Assembly: GCF_900188155.1 (NCBI RefSeq)
Contig: NZ_FZOG01000001.1
Location: forward strand, 310,001-374,000
Direction of reading: 5' to 3'
DNA from: Pseudomonas segetis
GTDB lineage: Bacteria; Pseudomonadota; Gammaproteobacteria; Pseudomonadales; Pseudomonadaceae
Length of the DNA stretch: 64,000 nt
Made by a program: the position numbers and the translations under genes. Positions 1 to 9,665 of the stretch are shown one piece after another. The stretch's first letter is position 1, and the number at the start of each line of letters is the position of its first letter. The notes beneath the pieces are model-generated. The model did not search any database, had not been told where the DNA came from, and worked only from the letters and a program-made list of their open reading frames with translations.

Positions 1-1
1 C

Positions 2-241
2 TCCGACCCCGAGTTGCAGGACTGGTTGGATCGCGAAGTGCGCAGCCCACTGGATGCCGCCGTCGTTGCCCAGGCCGCCAATAGTCCTGAAATGGCGGCT
101 GAAATGTACCTTGCCAGTGCCATGTTGATTGGCCAGCAAGAGGGTGGTGAGCGTGAGTACCTCAACCAACTGGCCGCCCAGCTACAGCTGGAGCCAGGCT
201 TGCAGGCACAGCTTGAGGCACACGCCCGGCCACAGGGCTGA
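2..241 (+). CDS. DUF533 (YebE/TerB-like) protein, C-terminal part
   Basis: The frame is open from base 2 and ends at TGA, so the start lies outside the window. The 79 visible residues are rich in Ala, Glu and Leu and predicted helical, and they resemble the C-terminal half of the DUF533 family (YebE), a TerB-like helical fold often anchored in the inner membrane. The family has no established biochemical role. The gene runs in the same direction as the downstream GMC oxidoreductase but is separated from it by about 140 bases, so co-transcription is uncertain. Assignment rests on recalled family resemblance of the tail only. Confidence 0.6.
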   Translation, partial: SDPELQDWLDREVRSPLDAAVVAQAANSPEMAAEMYLASAMLIGQQEGGEREYLNQLAAQLQLEPGLQAQLEAHARPQG

Positions 242-383
242 TCAATCGCGGGAAATGACTTCGCCAACTGTGCTGTGCAGTTGGCGAAGCCATGAAGTAC
301 TCCGACCAATAGATTATTTCTGTTGGCAGCCTTGAGCGGCTAGGCTGGCCGCGAGCATATAAAAACAACAAAGCGAGGCGTCA

Positions 384-2051
384 ATGCAGAAAATTCTGGA
401 GAGCTACGACTATCTGATCGTCGGTGCTGGCCCTGCCGGGTGCTTGCTGGCTAACCGCTTGTCTGCGGATCCGAGTGTCCAGGTGCTGCTGCTTGAGGCA
501 GGAGGGCGCGATAACTATCCATGGATTCATATCCCGGTGGGTTATCTTTATTGCATTGGCAACCCGCGTACGGACTGGTGCTATGACACCGTTGCCGAGC
601 CCGGGCTCAATGGGCGTTCCCTGAAATACCCGCGAGGGCGCGTGCTGGGCGGCAGTTCTTCAATCAATGGCATGATTTACATGCGCGGCCAGCGCCAGGA
701 CTACGATGGCTGGGCGGCGGCGGGTAACCAGGGCTGGGCCTGGAATGATGTCTTGCCCATCTTCAAGCGCAGTGAAAACCACTATGGCGGCGAGAGCGCC
801 TTGCATGGCGGCCAGGGGGAATGGCGAGTCGAGCAGCAGCGCTTGAAATGGGATGTACTGGAGTCGTTCAGGCAGGCTGCCGCACAAACCGGGATCGCCA
901 GTGTCGAGGACTTCAATGGTGGCGATAACGAAGGCTGTAGCTACTTCCAGGTTAACCAGCGCCGTGGCGTGCGCTGGAATGCCTCGAAAGCATTCTTGCG
1001 AGGCATTGAGCAGCGCAGCAACTTGCACATAGTGACCGGCGCCGATGTCCAGCGGGTGATCTTGGCGGAGGGGCGTGCCCAGGGTTTGAACGTGCATTTG
1101 CAAGGCCGTGAGCACAGTATCAAGGCGCGTCGGGAAGTGATCCTCTGTGCCGGGGCCATTGGTTCGCCGGCGTTGTTGCAGCGCTCCGGTATAGGTCCGC
1201 GTCCGTTATTGACGCGCCTGGGTATCGCCGTCCAGCACGAGCTGGCCGGTGTTGGCCAGAACCTGCAGGACCATCTGCAACTACGCCTTGTCTATAAAGT
1301 CAGCGGGGTTAGAACCCTTAATCAGATAGCCTCTAAACTGACGGGCAAGATGGCCATGGGGCTTGAGTATTTGCTCAAGCGTAGTGGACCGCTGGCGATG
1401 GCTCCAAGTCAGTTGGGAGCATTCGCCCGTTCCAGTGACGAGCAAACCAGCGCCAACTTGCAGTATCACGTTCAACCCCTGTCACTCGAGCGTTTCGGTG
1501 AACCGCTGCACGACTTCCCGGCGTTTACCGCCTCTGTGTGTAATTTGCGCCCTTTTAGTCGCGGCAAGGTCGAGATCAATTCGCTCGACAGCACGGCGAT
1601 GCCATTGATCCAGCCTAATTACCTGAGCGATGAGCGCGACTTGCAAGTGGCTGCAGAGGCTATTCGCTTGACGCGCAGGATTGTTGCCGCCCCTGCGTTG
1701 GCAGCCTTCAGGCCGGAGGAATACAAGCCCGGCCCGAGTTATCAGACTGAGCAGGACCTGTACCGCGCCGCAGCTGAAATAGGCACCACCATTTTTCATC
1801 CGGTCGGCACCTGCAAGATGGGTCAAGGCACCGATGCGGTGGTTGATGACCGCCTGTGTGTGCACGGAATTGCCGGGTTGAGGGTCGCCGATGCCTCGAT
1901 CATGCCCAGCATCGTTTCGGGCAATACCTGCTCGCCAGTGCTGATGATTGCCGAGAAAGCGGCGCAAATGATCATGCAGGTCAATTCAACAGCTATGGTT
2001 AAGGAGGTCTGTGCTGGATCAGTCACGCAGCCAGAAGGCCAGGTTAGTTAA
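384..2051 (+). CDS. GMC family FAD-dependent oxidoreductase
   Basis: Flavoprotein of the glucose-methanol-choline family, which oxidises an alcohol and passes electrons to an acceptor; the substrate cannot be read from sequence. The N-terminus has the dinucleotide-binding GAGPAG loop at residues 14-19 and the FAD-ribose acidic motif LLEAGG near 36-41. [15 protein letters not shown] near 80 is the first GMC signature. The C-terminus has HPVGTCKMG from His472 and SGNTCSP around Asn514, which place the active-site His and the second catalytic residue. Length 555 aa is typical. It precedes the wsp operon; P. aeruginosa has a GMC gene near wspA as well, so this is conserved neighbourhood. Functional linkage to Wsp is not implied. 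The last ~25 residues extend beyond the usual family end. Confidence 0.88.
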   Translation: MQKILESYDYLIVGAGPAGCLLANRLSADPSVQVLLLEAGGRDNYPWIHIPVGYLYCIGNPRTDWCYDTVAEPGLNGRSLKYPRGRVLGGSSSINGMIYMRGQRQDYDGWAAAGNQGWAWNDVLPIFKRSENHYGGESALHGGQGEWRVEQQRLKWDVLESFRQAAAQTGIASVEDFNGGDNEGCSYFQVNQRRGVRWNASKAFLRGIEQRSNLHIVTGADVQRVILAEGRAQGLNVHLQGREHSIKARREVILCAGAIGSPALLQRSGIGPRPLLTRLGIAVQHELAGVGQNLQDHLQLRLVYKVSGVRTLNQIASKLTGKMAMGLEYLLKRSGPLAMAPSQLGAFARSSDEQTSANLQYHVQPLSLERFGEPLHDFPAFTASVCNLRPFSRGKVEINSLDSTAMPLIQPNYLSDERDLQVAAEAIRLTRRIVAAPALAAFRPEEYKPGPSYQTEQDLYRAAAEIGTTIFHPVGTCKMGQGTDAVVDDRLCVHGIAGLRVADASIMPSIVSGNTCSPVLMIAEKAAQMIMQVNSTAMVKEVCAGSVTQPEGQVS

Positions 2052-2080
2052 GCGGGTGGTCGAACCTACAGATATCCAAC

Positions 2081-2121
2081 TTGCAGTCGATACAGGGAGT
2101 CTCTAGAGTCGCCGCTATAAC
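2081..2121 (+). promoter_or_regulatory. candidate sigma70 promoter for wspA
   Basis: TTGCAG at 2081-2086 and TAGAGT at 2104-2109 are separated by 17 bases. A second -10-like TATAAC lies at 2116-2121. Either would give a leader of about 60-75 bases before the wspA GTG. This is a match by eye only. Confidence 0.35.
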
Positions 2122-2185
2122 CCTAAGGCCCAAGCCCTATGCTGCGGGACTGAATCGAGTCAAGTATTTAAAACCGGGGAAAACT

Positions 2186-3826
2186 GTGAAGAACTGGACT
2201 GTTCGGCGGCGTATTGTTGCAAGTTTTGCGGTTGTCATTGCCATTTTGCTGTTGCTTGCGGTGTATACCTATACCCGCCTGGCCAGTGTCGACGAAGAGG
2301 CAAGGTCGGTACAGGAAGATGCGGTGCCTGGCCTTTACCAGATTTCCAAGATTCGCGGTATTTGGGTCGACCATATACTCATGACGCAGCAGGCCCTGCT
2401 GGCGGCCTCCTTGCGCGAGGGCGCAACCGAGCTCAATGGCCAGCCCATTGATATGAAGGGTTTCGAGGACAGCGAGAAACAACTCGACAAGGAAATTGCC
2501 CTGTACAAAAGGACGGTATTCGATAAAACGGATGAGCAGCTCCTGTCTGAGTTTGAACATGACCGTGCTGATTACCTCAAGCTGCATGCGCAGTTCAGGG
2601 CGTTGCTTGGCCAGGGCGAGTTTGCTCAAGCTTCGGCATTGGGGCTCGGTCCTCTAGAAAGTAAATGGCTGCAAGGGCGTGAACAGCTCAACCAGCTTGT
2701 GGATTTGAATCGCACTCATGCCATAACAGCGGTAAATGGGATTTCTGCTGCGGTGGTTGCGCTGGAAGTCAGCACGGTTATCGCGGTCTTGCTGGCTATT
2801 TTGATTGCCGGTGTTTGTGGATTGTTGCTGTTGCGAGCCATTACCACGCCGATCAAGGCGATCGTAAGGACGTTGCGGGTGATGGGCGAGGGCGACTTGT
2901 CGGTACGCATGGACCTGCAACGCAATGATGAATTCAACGCAATCGAGGTCGGCTTCAACGACATGAGCGAGGCGCTGAAGTCGTTGGTGACCCAGGCGCA
3001 ACGTTCGGCGGTGCAGATGACCACCGCTGTCACCGAAATCGCGGCAACTTCCAAGCAACAACAAGCCACAGTGACCGAAACCGCAGCGACCACCACCGAG
3101 ATTGGCGCCACGTCGCGCGAGATTACCGCGACTGCCCGCGACCTGGTGCGCACCATGGATGAGGTGTCCGGTACCGCCGAGCAAACCTCGGTGCTGGCAG
3201 GGTCTGGCCAACTTGGCCTGACCCGCATGGAGGACACCATGCACCAGGTTATGGGCGCCGCTGACCTGGTCAACGCCAAGCTGGCGATCCTTAACGAGAA
3301 GGCTGGCAACATCAATCATGTGGTCACCACCATTGTTAAGTTTGCCGATCAAACCAATCTGTTGTCCCTGAATGCCGCGATCGAGGCCGAAAAAGCCGGT
3401 GAATATGGTCGCGGTTTTGCGGTTGTGGCAACTGAAGTCCGTCGTCTGGCCGATCAAACCGCGGTGGCGACTTATGACATCGAGCAAATGGTTCGTGAAA
3501 TCCAGTCTGCTGTCTCTGCTGGCGTCATGGGCATGGACAAGTTTTCCGAAGAGGTGCGTCGCGGTATTGCTGAAGTGGGGCAAATGGGTGAGCAGTTGAC
3601 GCAAATTATCCATCAGGTCCAGGCGCTGGCGCCCCGGGTACAGATGGTCAATGAAGGGATGCAGGCGCAGGCCACCGGGGCCGAGCAGATCAACCAGGCA
3701 CTGGTGCAACTGGGTGAGGCCAGTGGCCAGACAGTCGAGTCGCTGCGCCAGACCGGATCAGCGATTGATGAACTCAACCAGGTGGCTGGTAGCCTGCGAT
3801 CCGGCGTTAGCCGCTTCAAGGTCTAG
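2186..3826 (+). CDS. wspA: WspA, membrane chemoreceptor of the Wsp surface-sensing system
   Basis: Methyl-accepting protein that senses surface contact or envelope stress and controls the WspE kinase. I place the start at GTG 2186, which gives a 546-residue protein beginning [16 protein letters not shown], the arrangement known for Pseudomonas WspA; the frame is open further upstream but without a good start. A first membrane helix lies at about 10-30, a periplasmic four-helix domain follows, and a second helix lies at about 190-215. HAMP follows, then a long coiled-coil signalling domain whose conserved tip ([20 protein letters not shown]) sits near 400. It is the first of seven adjacent wsp genes, only 6 bases before wspB. 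Confidence 0.93.
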   Translation: MKNWTVRRRIVASFAVVIAILLLLAVYTYTRLASVDEEARSVQEDAVPGLYQISKIRGIWVDHILMTQQALLAASLREGATELNGQPIDMKGFEDSEKQLDKEIALYKRTVFDKTDEQLLSEFEHDRADYLKLHAQFRALLGQGEFAQASALGLGPLESKWLQGREQLNQLVDLNRTHAITAVNGISAAVVALEVSTVIAVLLAILIAGVCGLLLLRAITTPIKAIVRTLRVMGEGDLSVRMDLQRNDEFNAIEVGFNDMSEALKSLVTQAQRSAVQMTTAVTEIAATSKQQQATVTETAATTTEIGATSREITATARDLVRTMDEVSGTAEQTSVLAGSGQLGLTRMEDTMHQVMGAADLVNAKLAILNEKAGNINHVVTTIVKFADQTNLLSLNAAIEAEKAGEYGRGFAVVATEVRRLADQTAVATYDIEQMVREIQSAVSAGVMGMDKFSEEVRRGIAEVGQMGEQLTQIIHQVQALAPRVQMVNEGMQAQATGAEQINQALVQLGEASGQTVESLRQTGSAIDELNQVAGSLRSGVSRFKV

Positions 3827-3832
3827 ATCGGG

Positions 3833-4351
3833 ATGAGCGCGCCAGCCACCTACCAGCAAGCTCGCCGCCAGCGTGGTGAGTTGTACTTGCTGTTTTCCCT
3901 CGGTAAGGACCGCTATGCACTGGACGTTCACGCCATCAGCGCGGTCTTGCCAATGCAGCGGTTCAAGGCGATCCCCGACGCACCGAAGTGGGTTTCCGGC
4001 TTGTTTGTGTTTCGTGGGGAGCCGCTGCCAGTGATTGATCTCTGCCAGCTGGTGTTTGCCAATCCCGCGCAGTCGCGCGCCAGTACCCGTTTGGTAGTGG
4101 TCAGGTATTTGTCCTCGCAGGCACAGCCGGTGCAACTTGGTCTGATCCTTGAGCAGGCAACTGATACGCAGCGTTTGCGTGAGGATGGGTTCAGCTCCAA
4201 TCCGGTGCAAAACCCGACAGCGCCCTACTTGGGCATGGTCCAGCAGACCGCCGGGGGAATGGTTCAGCGCATCAGCGTTGAGCAGTTGTTGACCGATGAA
4301 GTCCGGGCGCTGCTGGTGCGTGATGCAGTTGATGATCCAACTCATGAATGA
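3833..4351 (+). CDS. wspB: WspB, CheW-like coupling protein
   Basis: Single CheW-fold scaffold of 172 residues that links WspA to the kinase WspE in the cytoplasm. The segment from about residue 15 (GELYLLFSLGKDRYALDVH) through the FRGEPLPVIDL strand near 62 is the characteristic CheW core. It starts 6 bases after wspA and its stop overlaps the wspC start by 8 bases, so translation is probably coupled. Identity as WspB rather than WspD comes from its position second in the operon and from its short length. Confidence 0.9.
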   Translation: MSAPATYQQARRQRGELYLLFSLGKDRYALDVHAISAVLPMQRFKAIPDAPKWVSGLFVFRGEPLPVIDLCQLVFANPAQSRASTRLVVVRYLSSQAQPVQLGLILEQATDTQRLREDGFSSNPVQNPTAPYLGMVQQTAGGMVQRISVEQLLTDEVRALLVRDAVDDPTHE

Positions 4352-5636
4352 ACGGTTCGAGCAGTTACTCAAGCGTAAAATCGGCCTGGATGTCGAGTCC
4401 GTAGGGCAGACCGTGATCGAGCGCGCCATACGCCAGCGCATCAAGGCCACGGCCAGCACCGATGAAGAAGCGTACTGGCAGCAGTTGCAGGTCTCGGCAG
4501 ATGAGCAGCATGCCTTGGTCGAGGCTGTGGTTGTGCCTGAAACCTGGTTTTTCCGTTACCCCGAGTCATTCAATCTCCTGGCCAGGTTGGCGCAGGTTCG
4601 TCTAAGCGAATTGAAGGCCTCAAGGCCACTTCGGATTATCAGTATTCCATGCTCGACCGGTGAAGAACCCTATTCAATCGTCATGGCATTACTGGATGGT
4701 GGTCTGGCGCCGGAGACGTTTCGGGTCGAAGCGCTGGATGTGAGTGAGCGGGTACTGGAAGTCGCCGGCAAGGCTGTATATGGGCGCAACTCCTTTCGTG
4801 GCGACAACCTGGGCTTTCGCGAGCGTTATTTCAGCCTTGAGGCTGATCGCTACCGGCTTGCTGAAAGCGTGCGTGAAAAGGTGAGCTTGCAATGTGCCAA
4901 TGTGCTCGACGCCAGCCTGCACAACACGCGCCAGCCTTATGACTTTGTGTTTTGCCGCAATCTGCTGATCTATTTTGACCGGCCCACCCAGCTCAAGGCC
5001 TTGCAGGCGCTCAAGCGCTTGCTGGCGCCCGGTGGTGCGATGTTCACCGGGCCGGCCGAGACAGGCCTGTTCAGTCAGAACGGTATGCAGGCATTGGGCG
5101 TGCCCTTGAGTTTTGTGTTCAAGCTTGCCGATGCCAGTGCGACCGCCTCGACGCAGGGGCTGAATGACAGGTCCGGGCCGCAACCCTTGGCCGCCCGACT
5201 TAAGCTGCCCGCAAAACCGGTGATGGCGCCTCCCCGGCAGACCAAGCCTGTTGCGCCCAGGCCGGCATTGTCTTCGCTGAGTACCGTCACTGGAAAAAAC
5301 ACCCAGGCCAAGCCTGATGCAACAACTGATCAGTTGGCTGCAATCGAGGCTTTGGCCAATAGCGGGCGCACTGCCGAGGCGTTAAAAGCCTGTGATGCCT
5401 TATTGGCGACGCAGGGGCCGAGCGCAGGGCTGTTCTACTGGTTTGGGTTGCTTCATGACACTGCTGGCAGCAGCGATGAGGCACAAAACTATTACCGCAA
5501 GGCGCTGTACCTGGAGCCTGAACACATTGAGGCGTTATCGCATCTGGCCATGTTGCTGGAAGCCCGTGGTGATCAGGCCGGTGCCCGGCGCTTGCGCCTG
5601 CGAGCGAGTCGTGGAGTGAATAACAGTGGTCGATAG
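4344..5636 (+). CDS. wspC: WspC, CheR-type receptor methyltransferase with TPR
   Basis: S-adenosylmethionine-dependent glutamate methyltransferase that modifies WspA and raises signalling. The start at ATG 4344 gives MNERFEQLLKRKIGLDVES, the normal CheR beginning, in a 430-residue protein. The SAM-binding segment IISIPCSTGEEPYSIVMALL is near residue 100 and FVFCRNLLIYFD near 200. A Pro/Ala-rich linker around 280-330 leads to a C-terminal tetratricopeptide pair (FYWFGLLHDTAGSSDEAQNY, then a second helix pair) at about 340-420, as known for WspC. It overlaps wspB upstream and wspD downstream. Confidence 0.92.
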   Translation: MNERFEQLLKRKIGLDVESVGQTVIERAIRQRIKATASTDEEAYWQQLQVSADEQHALVEAVVVPETWFFRYPESFNLLARLAQVRLSELKASRPLRIISIPCSTGEEPYSIVMALLDGGLAPETFRVEALDVSERVLEVAGKAVYGRNSFRGDNLGFRERYFSLEADRYRLAESVREKVSLQCANVLDASLHNTRQPYDFVFCRNLLIYFDRPTQLKALQALKRLLAPGGAMFTGPAETGLFSQNGMQALGVPLSFVFKLADASATASTQGLNDRSGPQPLAARLKLPAKPVMAPPRQTKPVAPRPALSSLSTVTGKNTQAKPDATTDQLAAIEALANSGRTAEALKACDALLATQGPSAGLFYWFGLLHDTAGSSDEAQNYYRKALYLEPEHIEALSHLAMLLEARGDQAGARRLRLRASRGVNNSGR

Positions 5637-6312
5637 TTCGCCAACCCTCATCACTGATGACTCCTTGCCAATACTCGATGACTGTTGGAAACGCATTGGC
5701 GTTTATGGCGATAAAAGCTGCCCGCGCCTGGTCGAGCATGTGCACTGCCGTAATTGCGAGGTGTATGCGCAGGCGGCAATCAGCTTGCTTGACCGCTATG
5801 GGTCGCAGTTGCTCGAACGCGATGATGCTACTGCGGACGTTGAACAAGACCTTGGCGAATGTCGCTCAACCCTGATCTTTCGGCTGGGTGAGCAATGGCT
5901 TGGGCTTGCGACCTCGGGTTTGGTCTCGGTGGTGAGCCAGACCACCATTCATTCGCTGCCCCATCAGCGCTCGCGAAGCGTGTTGGGGGTGACCAATGTC
6001 AACGGGGCCTTGGTTGCCTGCATTTCCCTGCAGGACCTGCTCGGTCTTGAGCCCGTGCAGATCGCCAATACTGAGCGTCGTGTCGTGCCACGCATGCTGA
6101 TTCTGGGTAGCAGCAACGGTGTCTTTGTTGCTCCTGTTGACGAGGTCGAAGGCATTCACAGGATTGCCCTGAGTGCCATCAGGGAGCCTGCACGAGGTGT
6201 CGGGCAAGCCGCTGGCCAGTACGCCAAGGGCGTGGTCCGCTGGCGGGAACGCAGTATTACCTTGCTGGATGAGCAGTTGCTGGCGCAGGCAATGACCAGG
6301 AGCCTGGCATGA
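5626..6312 (+). CDS. wspD: WspD, second CheW-like coupling protein
   Basis: CheW scaffold of 228 residues, longer than WspB because of an N-terminal extension. The first 50 residues contain a Cys-bearing stretch (SCPRLVEHVHCRNCEVYAQA) that is common in WspD proteins; the CheW core runs from about 80 (STLIFRLGEQWLGLATSGLV) to 220. The GTG start at 5626 lies inside the 3' end of wspC, giving an 11-base overlap, and the stop overlaps the wspE ATG by 4 bases. WspD is known to act with WspB in receptor clustering in P. aeruginosa. The role of the Cys residues is unknown to me. Confidence 0.9.
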   Translation: MVDSSPTLITDDSLPILDDCWKRIGVYGDKSCPRLVEHVHCRNCEVYAQAAISLLDRYGSQLLERDDATADVEQDLGECRSTLIFRLGEQWLGLATSGLVSVVSQTTIHSLPHQRSRSVLGVTNVNGALVACISLQDLLGLEPVQIANTERRVVPRMLILGSSNGVFVAPVDEVEGIHRIALSAIREPARGVGQAAGQYAKGVVRWRERSITLLDEQLLAQAMTRSLA

Positions 6313-8600
6313 CCCCTGATCAAATGCGTGACGCCTCGCTGCTTGAACTGTTTCGCATGGAGGCCGAGGCACAGACCCAGGTGCTTGATGCCGGCTTGCT
6401 GGTGCTGGAACGTGATCCCACGCACGCCGGACAACTCGAAGCCTGTATGCGTGCGGCGCACTCGTTAAAAGGTGCGGCGCGAATTGTTGGTCTTGATGAG
6501 GGCGTGAGCATTGCCCACGTCATGGAAGACTTGCTGGTTGCCGCGCAGGAAGGCTTGCTGCGCTTGCAGTCGGATCATATCGATGCACTGTTGCAGGGTT
6601 CCGATGTGTTATTGCGCATTGGCCAGGTCGGGCTGAATAGCGAGCAACAGAACCAGCTCAGCGAGCAGGTTGCCAGTCTGGTCGTCCGCCTGCAGGCGCT
6701 GTTTGTTGCGGCTGTTCCTGCGTTTGCACAGTCATCGCCGCCGCCCGTACCGCCGCCAGCTCCGGCTGAAGAGCCAATGGTGCAGGACAGCCCCGAGCCA
6801 GCAGTGGTGGAGCCTTCCCAGGACTCGACCCTTGAACCGGCAACTGATGCCCGTGGGCGAGTGCTGCGTGTCTCGGCCGAGCGTCTGGATCATCTTCTGG
6901 ACATGTCGGGGAAATCCCTGGTTGAGTTTCAGCGTATCAAGCCGCTGAGTGACTCCCTGGCACGTCTGAAACGCTTGCATTCCACGACCCGTCGGGCGCT
7001 CGATTCTTTGCGTGAAGTCACCCTCGAGTCGTCTTTGGATGCACAGGCCCAGGCTTTGCTGAGTGAAAGCCGGGGGCTGCTTGGTGAATGCCAGCAGATG
7101 CTGACGCAGCATATCGAAGCCTTTGACGAGTTCGCCTGGCAGGGCGAGCAGCGTACCCAGGCGCTGTACGACGCGGCGCTGACCTCGCGCATGCGGCCAT
7201 TTGCCGATGTGCTGGCGGGTCAGGCGCGGATGGTACGTGACCTTGGCCGATCCCTTGGCAAACAGGTGCGCCTGGAAGTCGAGGGGGAAGGTACCCAGGT
7301 TGACCGTGATGTGCTGGAACGCCTTGAATCGCCGCTTACACACCTGTTGCGCAATGCAGTTGATCATGGAATCCAAAGCCCTGAACAACGGGTCAGTCAC
7401 GGCAAGGCCGCTGAAGGGGTGATCAAGCTACGTGCCCGGCATCACGCGGGCATGCTGGTTCTGGAGCTAGGTGACGATGGTGGCGGGGTCGACCTGCAGC
7501 GACTCAGGGAAAGCATTCGCGCGCGCAAGCTGTCGACTGCGGAAACCATCGCCAAGTTGAGCGAGGAAGAACTGCTGGCGTTCCTGTTCTTGCCCGGTTT
7601 CAGCATGCGCGAGCAAGTGACCGAAGTCTCGGGTCGCGGCGTGGGGCTTGATGCGGTCATGCACGAGATTCGCCAACTGCGTGGCAGCGTACGCATGCAG
7701 CAGCAAACAGGGCAGGGCAGCCTGTTTATCCTCGAGGTTCCCCTGACGCTATCGGTTGTACGTAGCCTGGTGGTTGAAATTGGCGCCGAGGCCTATGCGA
7801 TTCCGCTGGCACATATCGAACACATGGTACGCCTTGAGCAACAGCAAATTGTCCAGCTTGAGGGACGCCAGCATTTTTGGCACGAGAACCGCCATGTCGG
7901 CTTGATCGCGGCGAGCCAGTTACTGCAAAAGACCGAGGCGCGTGTCGAGCAAGACGGTATCCCGGTGGTGCTTATCAACGACCGGGACATGCTTTATGGG
8001 CTGACGGTCGAACGCTTTATCGGCGAGCGTACCCTGGTGGTAATGCCGCTGGATGCAAGGCTTGGCAAGGTGCGAGATGTGTCGGCTGGGGCTTTGCTGG
8101 ATGACGGCACGCCGGTGCTGATCCTCGATGTAGAAGACCTTTGCAGCTCGATTGGCAAGTTGCTCGGCAGCGGTAACCTGCAGCGGGTCGACAGTCGTGA
8201 CAGGCAAGCGGGTGGCCGGGTGCGTAAACGCGTGCTGGTGGTTGATGACTCGCTCACAGTCCGTGAACTTGAACGTAAGTTGCTGCTCAGTCGTGGCTAT
8301 GATGTAGCTGTTGCGGTAGATGGCATGGATGGCTGGAATGCGCTGAGGGCGGAGTCATTCGACTTGCTGATCACCGATATCGATATGCCACGCATGGACG
8401 GTATCGAGCTGGTTAGCCTGGTACGCCGCGACAGTCGCCTGCAGTCGCTGCCAGTGATGGTGGTTTCCTACAAGGATCGCGAAGAAGATCGCCAGCGTGG
8501 TCTTGATGCCGGGGCCGACTACTATTTAGCGAAAGCCAGTTTCCATGACGAAGCATTGCTGGATGCTGTTCAGGTTTTGATTGGGGATGCGCAGGAATGA
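6309..8600 (+). CDS. wspE: WspE, hybrid CheA-type histidine kinase with receiver domain
   Basis: Central kinase of the Wsp system (763 aa). The Hpt domain carries the phosphorylated His near residue 51 in MRAAHSLKGAARI. A Pro-rich linker occupies about 140-175. The dimerisation and ATPase domains follow, with the N box LLRNAVDHG near 346 and the G1 box GDDGGGVD near 390. A CheW-like domain spans about 480-610. The C-terminal receiver at about 640-760 has LLITDIDMPRMDG with the acceptor Asp near 689. It phosphorylates WspR to switch on c-di-GMP synthesis and WspF for adaptation. It overlaps wspD and wspF by 4 bases on each side. Confidence 0.94.
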   Translation: MTPDQMRDASLLELFRMEAEAQTQVLDAGLLVLERDPTHAGQLEACMRAAHSLKGAARIVGLDEGVSIAHVMEDLLVAAQEGLLRLQSDHIDALLQGSDVLLRIGQVGLNSEQQNQLSEQVASLVVRLQALFVAAVPAFAQSSPPPVPPPAPAEEPMVQDSPEPAVVEPSQDSTLEPATDARGRVLRVSAERLDHLLDMSGKSLVEFQRIKPLSDSLARLKRLHSTTRRALDSLREVTLESSLDAQAQALLSESRGLLGECQQMLTQHIEAFDEFAWQGEQRTQALYDAALTSRMRPFADVLAGQARMVRDLGRSLGKQVRLEVEGEGTQVDRDVLERLESPLTHLLRNAVDHGIQSPEQRVSHGKAAEGVIKLRARHHAGMLVLELGDDGGGVDLQRLRESIRARKLSTAETIAKLSEEELLAFLFLPGFSMREQVTEVSGRGVGLDAVMHEIRQLRGSVRMQQQTGQGSLFILEVPLTLSVVRSLVVEIGAEAYAIPLAHIEHMVRLEQQQIVQLEGRQHFWHENRHVGLIAASQLLQKTEARVEQDGIPVVLINDRDMLYGLTVERFIGERTLVVMPLDARLGKVRDVSAGALLDDGTPVLILDVEDLCSSIGKLLGSGNLQRVDSRDRQAGGRVRKRVLVVDDSLTVRELERKLLLSRGYDVAVAVDGMDGWNALRAESFDLLITDIDMPRMDGIELVSLVRRDSRLQSLPVMVVSYKDREEDRQRGLDAGADYYLAKASFHDEALLDAVQVLIGDAQE

Positions 8601-9601
8601 GGATCGGGATAGTCAATGACATGCCGCTGGCGATTGAGGTGTTGCGGCTAGTCATTAGTCGAGAGCATGCGCATCAGGTTATCTGGACTGCAACTGATGG
8701 TCTGGAAGCGCTGCAAAAGTGCGAAGAGCAAAGGCCTGATGTGGTGTTGATGGATATGCTGATGCCGCGCATGAATGGCGTAGAGGCTACCCGGCGCATC
8801 ATGGCTGAGTGTCCCTGCGCTATTTTGATCGTTACCTCGGACATCGAACGCAACATGAACAAGGTCTTCGAGGCCATGGGGCATGGTGCGCTGGATGTCG
8901 TCAACACCCCTTCACTGATTGACCCGCAAGCTGTCGATGCAACAGCACTGCTGCGCAAGCTGCACAATATTGGTTGGATGATTGGGCAGCACGGCGTCAA
9001 GTCGGCGGCCGTACACACGCAAGCCGAGACAACTCGCAAGCGTGAACGAATAGTCGCCATTGGCGCATCGGCGGGAGGGCCGGCATCCCTGGTGACGTTG
9101 CTCAGGCAATTACCGGCGGACTTCAGTGCCGGGGTCGTGCTGGTGCAGCATGTTGATGAAGTATTCGCCAAAAGTATGGCGCAATGGCTGGCCACAGAGT
9201 CAAAACTGCCTGTGCGTCTGGCGCAGCCCGATGATCAGCCTCGCCGTGGCGAGATTTTGCTGGCGGGTACCAACAACCACCTGTGCATGCAAGCCAATGG
9301 TCGCCTGTGCTATCGCAAGGAGCCTGCCGAGCAGATCTACCGGCCCTCCATAGATGTGTTCTTTGACAGCCTGGTGCGCCATTGGCAAGGCGAGGCGGTT
9401 GGGGTCTTGTTGACGGGGATGGGGCGTGACGGCGCCCAGGGTTTGAAAAACATGCGTGAGCGGGGCTTCTTGACGATCGCCCAGGACCAGGCCACTTGCG
9501 CGGTGTACGGCATGCCCAAGGCTGCTGCCTCTATCAATGCGGCGGTAGAGATTCTGCCTCTGGATCAAATTGCATCAAAATTGATTGAACACTACGGGTA
9601 A
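8597..9601 (+). CDS. wspF: WspF, CheB-type methylesterase
   Basis: Receiver plus methylesterase protein (334 aa) that removes methyl groups from WspA and turns the pathway down. The receiver is at 1-120, with the acceptor Asp near 52 in VVLMDMLMPRMNG. The esterase triad is visible: Ser in GASAGGP near 157, His in VQHVDEVF near 184 and Asp in GMGRDGAQG near 280. In Pseudomonas, loss of wspF gives constitutive WspR activity and wrinkly colonies; here the frame is intact, so the system should be regulated. Its ATG overlaps the wspE stop (ATGA). Confidence 0.93.
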   Translation: MRIGIVNDMPLAIEVLRLVISREHAHQVIWTATDGLEALQKCEEQRPDVVLMDMLMPRMNGVEATRRIMAECPCAILIVTSDIERNMNKVFEAMGHGALDVVNTPSLIDPQAVDATALLRKLHNIGWMIGQHGVKSAAVHTQAETTRKRERIVAIGASAGGPASLVTLLRQLPADFSAGVVLVQHVDEVFAKSMAQWLATESKLPVRLAQPDDQPRRGEILLAGTNNHLCMQANGRLCYRKEPAEQIYRPSIDVFFDSLVRHWQGEAVGVLLTGMGRDGAQGLKNMRERGFLTIAQDQATCAVYGMPKAAASINAAVEILPLDQIASKLIEHYG

Positions 9602-9665
9602 CGGTTTGGCTGCTGGCTGAGTTGAGTAGATAAAGGCACAATGCCCTGTGTTGTCTGGAGATGGT

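Noticed and set aside
2654-3709. 351-codon minus-strand frame opposite wspA
   Set aside because: His/Gly/Gln-rich translation typical of antisense reading of a coiled-coil gene; not a real protein.
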